NCBI GenBank assembly: GCA_027483175.1
Contig: JAIXVE010000141.1
Coordinates: 1 to 37,261, forward strand
Source of the DNA: Verrucomicrobiaceae bacterium
GTDB lineage: Bacteria > Verrucomicrobiota > Verrucomicrobiia > Verrucomicrobiales > V1-33
DNA length: 37,261 nucleotides
Reading direction: 5' to 3'
Positions 15,480 to 22,674 of the stretch are shown in pieces. Within the stretch, counting starts at the first letter, position 1. Every line of letters starts with the position of its first letter. The notes under the pieces are model-generated. The model was given only the letters and a program-made list of their open reading frames with translations. It searched no databases and was not told the DNA's origin. Both the position numbers and the translations under genes were made by a program.

Positions 15480-16933
15480 GGAGGTGTTTGTGGGATGGGG
15501 CAGGGGAGGCCGGGGGAGAAGCCTGCGGGGATGGTGTGGCAGGGGAGGCCGAGGGGGAGGAGGTTGAGGGCGGCGGTGTTGAGGGCGCCGTGGTGGATGC
15601 GGAGGACGGCACCGGAATCGCCCGAGGCGGAGAAGAGGTCGGGGAGAGAGGAGATGAGGTGTTGGCCGGTGATGGGTGGGAACATGGTGGTGCCGCGGAA
15701 GTAGTGGTGGCCGTTGCGTTCGACGTGAGGGATGCCGAGGGCGTTCATGACGGCGAGGTCCTGGAGGAGGGCGACGGGGCCGATGTTGGAGAGGTCTTCG
15801 CCGCTGAGGATGGCTCCGGCGGCGGAGGTGGAGGCGAGGTTGGCGAGCCCCTTGACGAGACCTTTGCAGTTTTTGTGGCTAGTGCCGGAGTAGCCGAGGG
15901 CGAGGGCGCGGGGGAGGGAATCGAGGGAGGCGTCGGCTTCGTCGATGATGACGGGCGGGTGGTGGTCCCATGCGGCGAGGCCCTGGCCGGTGGCGTCGGT
16001 GAGGGAGTGGTCGCGGTGGAGCGGTTGTTCGATGAAGAGGAGACCTTGGTTGAGCCAGCGGGCGAGGGTGGGGTGGGAGTTCCAGTGGTTCCAGTGGTCG
16101 TGGAAGACGCGGATGTCGGGGAAGTTTTCGTTGGCGTCGAGTGTGAAGCGGGCGCGGGGCGGGAGGAGGGCGGCGAGGCGGAGGAGACGATGGGTGTCGG
16201 TTTCGAGGTGGCCGCTGAGTTTGATTTTGAAGTGGGTGAGATCGAAGGCGCGGATGTTATCGGTGAGCGAGTGGGGGAGATCGTCGTCGGGCGGGGAAGT
16301 GGCGTCGGAGGCGTCGAGCGGGTCGGAGAGACCGACCGTGTGGCGGACGGTTAGGGTTCCGAGCGGCTGGGCGGGGAGGATTTGCTGCCATGAAGTGGCG
16401 CCGAGGTCTGGTCGGAGGGAGGCGGGGGAGAGACCGGAGATGCCGGAGGAGAAGAATGAGGAGAAGGTGGAGTTGGAGGCTTGGGTTAGAGCGTGGAGGA
16501 CGGCGCGTTCGAGCATGGCGGTGCCCATTTGTGCGAGGAGGGCGGGCATGGCTGGCGGGGAGATGAGGTCGGACTGGGCGGCGTAGAGGTGTTGCCACCA
16601 TGCGGCGAAGGAGCGGTGGGGCTGGAGGGCGGCGGAGGCGGCGGAGGAGACGGCGCGGCAGAGGTCGGGGAGGTCTTCGTCGTATGAGGTGTCAGGGCGT
16701 TTGGAGAACCATTTGGGGACCCATGTTTCGGCGGAGAGGCCGGTCCATGAGCGGTTGGCGCAGGTGACGGAGACTTCGGCGAGGACGTGAGGTGCCTGCG
16801 TCATGCTGGCGATGCCGTAGCGGAAGGGGAAGCGCGTGCGGATCCATGCGTGATGGAATCGGACGGAGTCGACGTTGAAAGTTAGGGGGTGACTGCGCGC
16901 GGCGGGTGGGTTGTGGTTTTGAGGGGCGGGCAT
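15473..16933 (-). CDS. Enolase-superfamily protein (MR/MLE-like)
   Basis: The 486-aa protein carries the enolase-superfamily barrel residues in order: KxK at K236/K238 (THFKIKLSG), the first metal ligand D266 (TLDANENF), E302 (FIEQPLHRD), D331-E332 (IIDEADASLD) and the distal lysine region K354/K357 (SHKNCKGLVKG). These enzymes abstract a proton alpha to a carboxylate with Mg2+ to racemise, epimerise, dehydrate or cycloisomerise acids. The N-terminal capping domain is long and atypical, so the substrate cannot be told. Stop codon and C-terminal residues lie in the right direct repeat of the island. It lies downstream of the PatB gene on the same strand, separated by a triple palindrome. Confidence 0.82.
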   Translation of the reverse strand: MPAPQNHNPPAARSHPLTFNVDSVRFHHAWIRTRFPFRYGIASMTQAPHVLAEVSVTCANRSWTGLSAETWVPKWFSKRPDTSYDEDLPDLCRAVSSAASAALQPHRSFAAWWQHLYAAQSDLISPPAMPALLAQMGTAMLERAVLHALTQASNSTFSSFFSSGISGLSPASLRPDLGATSWQQILPAQPLGTLTVRHTVGLSDPLDASDATSPPDDDLPHSLTDNIRAFDLTHFKIKLSGHLETDTHRLLRLAALLPPRARFTLDANENFPDIRVFHDHWNHWNSHPTLARWLNQGLLFIEQPLHRDHSLTDATGQGLAAWDHHPPVIIDEADASLDSLPRALALGYSGTSHKNCKGLVKGLANLASTSAAGAILSGEDLSNIGPVALLQDLAVMNALGIPHVERNGHHYFRGTTMFPPITGQHLISSLPDLFSASGDSGAVLRIHHGALNTAALNLLPLGLPCHTIPAGFSPGLPCPIPQTPPS

Positions 16934-16986
16934 GATGGGGCGGGCGGGGCAGTAATATGGAGACTTTGATGCTTGGGCATTGAGGT

Positions 16987-17095
16987 CACAGGCGGGATTG
17001 GCTGTGCCACTTTGGCTTGGGCATTGGGGGCACAGGCAGGATTGCCTGTGCTACATTGATGCTTCGGCATTGGGGTCACAGGCGGGACGCCCGTG
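16987..17095. repeat. Triple array of CACAGGC palindromes (REP-like)
   Basis: Three tandem units of ~45 bp contain CACAGGC at 16987, 17031 and 17077. Each is followed by a short spacer and a complementary or nearly complementary arm (GGCTGTG, GCCTGTG, GCCCGTG), and the units are joined by TTGGGCATTGG-like linkers. The middle unit is a perfect 7-bp stem (17031-17050). A single further copy is at 8072-8090. The array sits between the PatB stop (17108) and the enolase-like start (16933). Confidence 0.8.
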
Positions 17096-17107
17096 CCACG
17101 TTGCTTT

Positions 17108-18265
17108 TTAGGGGAGGGCGGCGGCGAAGCGGGAGAGGCCTGCTTCGAGGGTGAGGCGAGGGCAGCCGAAGTTGAGGCGGACGAAGCCTGGGGCACCGAA
17201 GTCAGCGCCGTTGTTGAGGGCGAGGCCGTGGGCTTCGAAGTGAGCGGCTGGGTGTTCGAGGCCGAGGGAGCGGACATCGAGCCATGCGAGGTAGGTGGCT
17301 TCGATGTGGGGCATGGTGACGGATGGGCAGCGTTCGGCGAGGAAGGCGGCGAGGCGGTCGCGATTGCCGCGGAGGTAGCGGGTGAGGGCGAGGCGCCATG
17401 GTTCGCAGTGGTTGTAGGCGGCGGCGGTGGCGGCGAAGCTGAGCGGGTTGGTTTCTGCGACGAAGGTGTTTTTGGCGGCCTGGAAGCGACGGCGGAGGGA
17501 GGCGTCGGGGATGATGGCGAAGGCGAGGCCGAGGCCGGCGACGTTGTAGGTTTTGCTGGCGGCCATGAGGACGATGAGACGACGGTGGAGGGCGTCCGGG
17601 AGTCGGAGGGCGGTGGTGTGCGGGGCGGCGTCGGGTTCGAGGAGGAGGTCGCAGTGGATTTCGTCCGAGCAGATGAGGAGATCGTGGCGTTCGCAGAAGG
17701 CGGCGATGCCTTCGAGTTCCGAGCGGGACCAGACCCTGCCGACTGGGTTGTGAGGGCTGCAGAGGATGAGGAGCCTTGTGCGCGGGGTGACGGCGCGTTC
17801 CATGGCGTCGAAGTCGAACGTGTGGCGGCCGGAGTCGTCGATGGCGAGCGGGACGGTGATGAGTTCGCGGCCGGCGTCGCGGTGGGCTTTGAGGAATGGA
17901 GGGTAGACGGGCGTGCAGGTCATGACGGCGTCGCCGGGGTCGCCGGAGATGGCGGCGCAGAGGGCGAGGGCTGGGACCATGCCGGGGAGCCATGTGAGCC
18001 ATGAGGCGTCGGCGCGGACGCTGTGTTTTTCGAGGAGGTAGTTGAGGACGGCGTCGGCGACGTCTGGGGTGGCGACGCTGTAGCCGAGGACGCCGTGGTC
18101 GAGACGCTGGCGGATGGCGTCGAGGATGGGCGCCGGGGAGGGGAAGTCCATGTCGGCGACCCACATGGGGAGGATGTCGCGGTTTTCGTAGCGGGCCCAT
18201 TTGAGGCTGCCGGTGGCGCGGCGTTCGGTGATCCGGTCGAAGAGAGAGAGGTCGTCGAGCTGCAT
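17108..18265 (-). CDS. patB: PatB/MalY-type PLP-dependent C-S lyase (aminotransferase class I fold)
   Basis: The 385-aa protein has the family start FDRITERRATGSLKW and ILPMWVADMDF. The PLP site follows: SPHNPVGRVW (170-179), D201 (CSDEIHCDL) contacting the PLP ring, the Schiff-base lysine K238 (AASKTYNVAGL), and a C-terminal VRLNFGCPR that binds the substrate carboxylate. MalY/PatB proteins cleave C-S bonds in cystathionine or cysteine conjugates, giving a thiol, pyruvate and ammonia; some also act as regulators. It is transcribed divergently from the GYF-RDD gene (18364). The stop overlaps a TTAG-rich spacer following the triple palindrome. Confidence 0.9.
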   Translation of the reverse strand: MQLDDLSLFDRITERRATGSLKWARYENRDILPMWVADMDFPSPAPILDAIRQRLDHGVLGYSVATPDVADAVLNYLLEKHSVRADASWLTWLPGMVPALALCAAISGDPGDAVMTCTPVYPPFLKAHRDAGRELITVPLAIDDSGRHTFDFDAMERAVTPRTRLLILCSPHNPVGRVWSRSELEGIAAFCERHDLLICSDEIHCDLLLEPDAAPHTTALRLPDALHRRLIVLMAASKTYNVAGLGLAFAIIPDASLRRRFQAAKNTFVAETNPLSFAATAAAYNHCEPWRLALTRYLRGNRDRLAAFLAERCPSVTMPHIEATYLAWLDVRSLGLEHPAAHFEAHGLALNNGADFGAPGFVRLNFGCPRLTLEAGLSRFAAALP

Positions 18266-18363
18266 GAGGGTGGGAATGGAATGCTGGAGAGGGAGGGAGG
18301 CGAGCGCGGAATGCAGGATGATTTTCCGTTGCGTGAGGGCGGAGGAGTCCGTTGGCTTGGGGG

Positions 18364-19245
18364 ATGGAAGTATATGTGCTGAAGGAAGGCGTGAGGAGCG
18401 GACCGTTTCCGGTTTTCCGGCTTCAGGAGATGCTTGATGAGGGGGAATTGAGTGCGGAGACCCCGGTGTGGCATGCGGGGATGGGGGCGTGGCGGCCGCT
18501 GGGTGAGGAGGAGTCGCTGAACACCTCGCTGAGGTTGGGGCCGGTGGTGGCTGGGCCGCCGCCGTTGCCTGAGGGGTATGTGGAGGCGATGCGGGTGGCG
18601 GAGAGTGTGAAGGGGGTGGTGCCGATGGATGAGCGCGGGCCGGAAGTGATGGTGTTGCGGGCGCGGCGGACGCTGGGGTGGCGGCGGTTTTTTGCGCGGC
18701 AGATTGATCTGCTGGTGGCGCGGGCGGCGGTGACGGGGGTCTTGGTGGGGATGGGGCGGGTGGATGTGTGGCAGTTTGTGTTTCCGGGGCTGGTGGTGGT
18801 GCTGGCGGGGCCGGCGATCTGGGTGTTGGTGGAGGCGGCGCTGCTGGCGTGGTTGGGGGTGACGCCGGGGAAGGCGGCGCTGGGATTGCGGGTGACGGGT
18901 GCGGATGGGGAGCGGTTAGGATTTACGGTGGCGTTGAAGCGGGCGGTGCTGGTGTGGGCGGCCGGAGCGGGGTTCGGGCTGCCGGCCGGGTTTCTGCTGC
19001 CGGTGGGGCAATGGGCGATGGGGTTCCATGTGTATCTGAAGCATGGGGATACCCTGTGGGACCGGACGACGCGTGCGGAGGTGCGGCACCGAGCGGTGAA
19101 CGGGCGCGGGATTGCGGCGGCCGTGGTGCTGGTGGGGGCGTGGGTGCTGCTGACCGGGTGGGTGCTGTTACGGGCTCCGGGGGTGGAGCAATTGCCGGCG
19201 GCGGAGCGGGATGCGGTGGAGCGGGTGCGGAGCGGGCGGCCGTGA
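18364..19245 (+). CDS. GYF-like domain (DUF4339) plus RDD-family membrane protein
   Basis: I start at ATG 18364 (MEVYVLKEGV) rather than the upstream TTG at 18352, because the GYF_2 domain begins there; the product is 293 aa. Residues 1-~50 form the GYF_2/DUF4339 pattern (YVLKEGVRSGPFPVFRLQEML, VWHAGMGAWRPLGE), a putative protein-interaction module. The rest is an RDD domain: RRFFARQIDLLVAR, hydrophobic helices (FPGLVVVLAGPAIWVLVEAA), VTPGKAALGLRV, then a final C-terminal helix. RDD proteins are inner-membrane proteins of uncertain, possibly transport-related function. Convergent with the FAD dehydrogenase, with 24 bp between the genes. Confidence 0.88.
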   Translation: MEVYVLKEGVRSGPFPVFRLQEMLDEGELSAETPVWHAGMGAWRPLGEEESLNTSLRLGPVVAGPPPLPEGYVEAMRVAESVKGVVPMDERGPEVMVLRARRTLGWRRFFARQIDLLVARAAVTGVLVGMGRVDVWQFVFPGLVVVLAGPAIWVLVEAALLAWLGVTPGKAALGLRVTGADGERLGFTVALKRAVLVWAAGAGFGLPAGFLLPVGQWAMGFHVYLKHGDTLWDRTTRAEVRHRAVNGRGIAAAVVLVGAWVLLTGWVLLRAPGVEQLPAAERDAVERVRSGRP

Positions 19246-19269
19246 TAGGGTGATTTCGGGTTAGGGGAG

Positions 19270-20523
19270 TCAGGCGTAGCGGTCAGGCGAGAGGAGAGAG
19301 AGGTCGATGGAGGGTTTGGTGCCGTCGACGACTTCGGCGATGAGTTTGCCGGTGCCTGGGCCGAGACTGAGGCCCATCATGGAGTGGCCGGTGGCGATGG
19401 TGACATTTTTCCAGCGGGAGGTACGGCCCATGTAGGGCATGCCGTCTGGCGAGCAGGGACGGAGCCCGCGCCATGGGAGGATCCCGTCGAAGTCGGATTC
19501 GCGGAAGGCAGGGAAGTACTTGGGAGCGGCTTTGATGATCCCGTTGACGCGGCGGGGCGTGATATCTTCGTTGAGCCCGGCGATTTCCATGGTGCCGCCG
19601 AAGCGGAGGGCACCGTCCATGGGGGTGACGGCGACGCGGGCTTCGGTGAAGATGGAGCAGAGTTGGGGGAGTTCGCGGGGATTGGTGACGGTCAGGCTGT
19701 AGCCTTTACCGGCCTGCATGGGGAGGCGGAGCCCGAGGGCGGCGGCGAGTTTGGGTGACCATGAACCGCCGGCGACGACGAATTCGTCGGCGGAGAAGTC
19801 GCCGTTGTAGGTTTGGACGGCGGTGATGCGGGAGCCTTCGGTGGCGAAGGCGGAGACCTCGGTATCGCGGATGAAGGTGGCACCGCCGGCGATGAGACTG
19901 GCTTCGAGACTGGCCATGAAGCGGGCGGGGGAGAGGTGGCAGTCCTTGGGGAAGTAGACTGCGCCGTTGATGTCCATGGAGACGGTGGGGTCGAGCGCGG
20001 CCATGGCGCGGGCGTCGAGGACCTCGGCGGGGATGCCGAGTTCGTTAGCGCGGGCGGCGGTGGCGGCTTCCTCGTGGAGGGCGTGGTCTGTCTTGCAGAG
20101 CATGGCGAGCCCCTTCTGGACGAGACTGAACTCGTGGCCATCTGCGGCGAGGGCTTCGTAGCAGGCGCGGCTGGCGAAGTTGAGGTCGCGGAGGAGCGGG
20201 GCGCAGCGGGCGACGTGTTGTTTGTTAGCGGCCTGCCAGAAGCGGAAGCCCCATGTGATGAGGTCCCATGAGAGGCGAGGTTTGATGTAGAAGGGTGATT
20301 CCGGGTTCCACATCCATTTGAGCCCGAGTTTGACCATGCCAGGGGCGGCGAGCGGGATGAAGTGGCTGGGGACGATCATGCCGGCGTTGCCGAACGAGCA
20401 GCCGTCGCGCTGGGCGGGGAGCCGGTCGATGATGGTGACGGCGTGACCGCGCTTCTGGCAGTAGTGAGCGGTGCTGAGGCCGATGACGCCGCTGCCGATG
20501 ATGAGCGTGTGTCTGGGGGGCAT
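19270..20523 (-). CDS. FAD-dependent D-amino-acid (D-hydroxyproline) dehydrogenase
   Basis: The 417-aa protein begins with an FAD Rossmann motif (IIGSGVIGLSTAHY, ~8-21) and has the DadA-like arrangement: GCSFGNAGMIVPSHF, a substrate domain (WMWNPESPFYIKP) and a C-terminal FAD segment (WRGLRPCSPDGMPYMG, ATGHSMMGLSLGPGTGKLIAE). The single-subunit form oxidises the ring nitrogen side of cis-4-hydroxy-D-proline to pyrroline-4-hydroxy-2-carboxylate in hydroxyproline pathways. The specificity is inferred from position: last gene of a cluster with a hydroxyproline epimerase (35 bp upstream) and a DapA-like deaminase. Other D-amino acids, such as D-alanine, remain possible. Confidence 0.85.
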   Translation of the reverse strand: MPPRHTLIIGSGVIGLSTAHYCQKRGHAVTIIDRLPAQRDGCSFGNAGMIVPSHFIPLAAPGMVKLGLKWMWNPESPFYIKPRLSWDLITWGFRFWQAANKQHVARCAPLLRDLNFASRACYEALAADGHEFSLVQKGLAMLCKTDHALHEEAATAARANELGIPAEVLDARAMAALDPTVSMDINGAVYFPKDCHLSPARFMASLEASLIAGGATFIRDTEVSAFATEGSRITAVQTYNGDFSADEFVVAGGSWSPKLAAALGLRLPMQAGKGYSLTVTNPRELPQLCSIFTEARVAVTPMDGALRFGGTMEIAGLNEDITPRRVNGIIKAAPKYFPAFRESDFDGILPWRGLRPCSPDGMPYMGRTSRWKNVTIATGHSMMGLSLGPGTGKLIAEVVDGTKPSIDLSLLSPDRYA

Positions 20524-20558
20524 GGGAGGAGGGAGGGCGGAGAGTTAGGGGCGCGAAG

Positions 20559-21488
20559 TCAGGAAGCCGAGCGGATGCCGTCGCGGAACGGGTCGGAGTC
20601 GTCGAGGAGGAGCGTGGCTTCGGCGTTGACCCATGCGCGGCCGGTGATGGTGGGGATGACGGAGTCGCCGTCTGGTTCGACGGAGCCTGAGAAGACACTG
20701 CCGATGATGCTTTCCTGACGCCAGATCTGGCCCTTGGGGAGTTTGCCGTCGGCGTGGAGGCAGGCGAGTTTGGCGCTGGTGCCGGTGCCGCAGGGTGAGC
20801 GGTCGTAGGCCTTGCCTGGGCAGAGGACGAAGTTGCGGCTGTGATTGGCGGGGTCGGCTGGTGGGCCGAAGAGTTCGACGTGGTCGACTTCGGGGAAGCC
20901 TTGGGAGTTGATGGCGTTGCGGATGCGCCATGAGGCGTCGGTGAGGGCGTCGACATTGGCCAGGGTGAGGTCGAGCCCGTGGTTGGCGACGAGGAAGAAC
21001 CAATTGCCGGACCATGCGACATCGCCGGTGATGGGGCCGAGGCCGGGGACGTCGATGGTGACGTCCTTGGCTTTGCGGTAGGACGGGACATTGCGGACCG
21101 AGACTGAGCCGTCGGTGTGGAGAGTGGCGGTGACGACGCCGACGGAGGTGTCGATGCGGTGATCGCCGGGGCCGATGCGGCCCATGTGGGCGAGGGTGGC
21201 GATGAGACCGATGGTGCCGTGTCCGCACATGCCGAGGGTGCCGACGTTATTGAAGAAGATGACCCCGCAGGAGCAGGAAGGGTCGGAGGGTTTTGTCAGG
21301 AGAGCGCCGACGAGGACATCCGAGCCGCGGGGTTCGTTGACGACGGCGGAGCGGAAGTGGTCGTGCTGGGAGCGGAAGACCTCGAGCTGGTCGGCGATGG
21401 AGCCCGAGCCGAGATCGGGAGCGCCGGAGATGACGATGCGGGTGGGTTCGCCGCCGGTGTGGCTGTCGATGATCTGGACGCGGTGCAT
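20559..21488 (-). CDS. lhpA: 4-hydroxyproline 2-epimerase (proline racemase family)
   Basis: The 309-aa protein has both catalytic cysteines of the epimerase/racemase type: C88 in GMCGHGTIG and C233 in [10 protein letters not shown]. Enzymes with Thr at the first position are instead 3-hydroxyproline dehydratases, so epimerisation of trans-4-hydroxy-L-proline to cis-4-hydroxy-D-proline is favoured. The start [19 protein letters not shown] is typical of 4HypE. Flanking genes provide the next two steps, FAD dehydrogenase and DapA-like deaminase. The stop-to-start spacing of 9 bp to the small membrane gene upstream supports an operon. Confidence 0.9.
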   Translation of the reverse strand: MHRVQIIDSHTGGEPTRIVISGAPDLGSGSIADQLEVFRSQHDHFRSAVVNEPRGSDVLVGALLTKPSDPSCSCGVIFFNNVGTLGMCGHGTIGLIATLAHMGRIGPGDHRIDTSVGVVTATLHTDGSVSVRNVPSYRKAKDVTIDVPGLGPITGDVAWSGNWFFLVANHGLDLTLANVDALTDASWRIRNAINSQGFPEVDHVELFGPPADPANHSRNFVLCPGKAYDRSPCGTGTSAKLACLHADGKLPKGQIWRQESIIGSVFSGSVEPDGDSVIPTITGRAWVNAEATLLLDDSDPFRDGIRSAS

Positions 21489-21497
21489 GGGGGGGAT

Positions 21498-21680
21498 TCA
21501 GCCTGAGGCGGAGATTTGGTGAGCGGTGGAGAGGGAACCCCACGACACGGCGGCGAGCAGCAGGATCCAGACGGCGACGCCTAGCCAGTCAGCCCGGATG
21601 GTACCGGAGCAATTGAGGCAGAGGAGTGCTAGTGAGGAGACGGCTGCGGCCGCCGAAGTCGCGAGGAAGAGCCCGATCAT
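21498..21680 (-). CDS. Small two-helix membrane protein (60 aa) in the hydroxyproline cluster
   Basis: This product has two hydrophobic segments: IGLFLATSAAAAVSSLALLCL and WLGVAVWILLLAAVSW, with a short polar loop (NCSGTIRAD). The gene is tightly packed, 7 bp after the deaminase stop and 9 bp before the epimerase start, in the same direction, which is the main reason to accept it. It may be an accessory of an unseen transporter; no family is recognised. Confidence 0.55.
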   Translation of the reverse strand: MIGLFLATSAAAAVSSLALLCLNCSGTIRADWLGVAVWILLLAAVSWGSLSTAHQISASG

Positions 21681-21687
21681 GGGAGGT

Positions 21688-22620
21688 TCAGGCGAGAGCG
21701 CCTGGGGACCAGTCGGACGGGAGTGTGGGGCGAGCGGCGATGCCGTCGTGGATGATTTTGAGGACGCGTTCGCGTTCTGCGCCGGTGAGGGCGAGACGCG
21801 GGGCGCGAGTCCATTCCTTGCCGAGCCCGACCTCCTGGACGGCGAGTTTGATGTACTGGACGAATTTGGTGCTGACGTCGAGGTGGAGGAGAGGGGTGAA
21901 CCAGCGGTAGATGGCGAGGGCTTCGGCCCATTTGCCGACGCGGGAGAGTTCCCAGAGGTACTGGTTTTCCATGGGGAAGGCGATGCCGGAGCCGGCGACC
22001 CAGCCGTCGAGGCCGAGGATGGCGCTTTCGAGCATGAGGTTATCGACGCCGGTGAAGAGCGCGTAGCGGTCGCCGACGATGTTATGGATGTCGGTGATGC
22101 GGCGCGTGTCGCCGGCGCTTTCCTTGAGGGCGACGAGGTTTTTCTCGTCGGAGAGTTGGAGGAGCATTTCCGGGGTGATGTCGTTGGCGTAGCTGATCGG
22201 GTTGTTATAGATCATGATGGGCAGCGCGGTGCTGCGGGCGACGGAGCGGAAGTGTGCGAGGGTTTCGTCCGGGGCACCTTTGTAGAGCATGGCGGGCATG
22301 AGCATGAAGCCGTCGGCTCCGATTTTTTCGAGGTCGCGGACGTAGCGCTGGGCTTCCGGGGTGCTGGTTTCGGCGACGCCGGAGAGGACGGGGATGCGGC
22401 CTTTGACGGTTTTGACCATTTCCGAGATGACGAGGCGTTTTTCGTCGCCGGTCATGGGTTGGTTTTCGCCGAGGGAGCCGAGGAAGATGAGGCCCTTGAT
22501 GCCGGAGGCGATGAGGGTTTCGGCGTGGGCGGCGGTGGCCTCGAGATTGAGGGTGCCGTCCTGGTGCATCTGGGTGGTGATGGCTGGGAAGACGCCGGAC
22601 CAGTAGGGGGAGTTGCTCAT
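21688..22620 (-). CDS. DapA-like aldolase; probable pyrroline-4-hydroxy-2-carboxylate deaminase
   Basis: The 310-aa protein is a class I aldolase of the DHDPS/NAL family: GSLGENQP (48-55, replacing GTTGE), Y138 (IMIYNNP) and the Schiff-base K166 (VALKESAGD). In hydroxyproline catabolism a DapA-family enzyme converts 1-pyrroline-4-hydroxy-2-carboxylate to 2-oxoglutarate semialdehyde and ammonia. The neighbouring epimerase and D-amino-acid dehydrogenase make this the likely role. The alternative reactions of the family (dihydrodipicolinate synthesis, sugar-acid aldolases) fit the context less well. It lies 54 bp downstream of the S9 peptidase. Confidence 0.85.
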   Translation of the reverse strand: MSNSPYWSGVFPAITTQMHQDGTLNLEATAAHAETLIASGIKGLIFLGSLGENQPMTGDEKRLVISEMVKTVKGRIPVLSGVAETSTPEAQRYVRDLEKIGADGFMLMPAMLYKGAPDETLAHFRSVARSTALPIMIYNNPISYANDITPEMLLQLSDEKNLVALKESAGDTRRITDIHNIVGDRYALFTGVDNLMLESAILGLDGWVAGSGIAFPMENQYLWELSRVGKWAEALAIYRWFTPLLHLDVSTKFVQYIKLAVQEVGLGKEWTRAPRLALTGAERERVLKIIHDGIAARPTLPSDWSPGALA

Positions 22621-22674
22621 GATATTAGTGTTAGTGTGTGATTGGAAAAGGTGGTGAGATTGGAGAGAGGAGAG

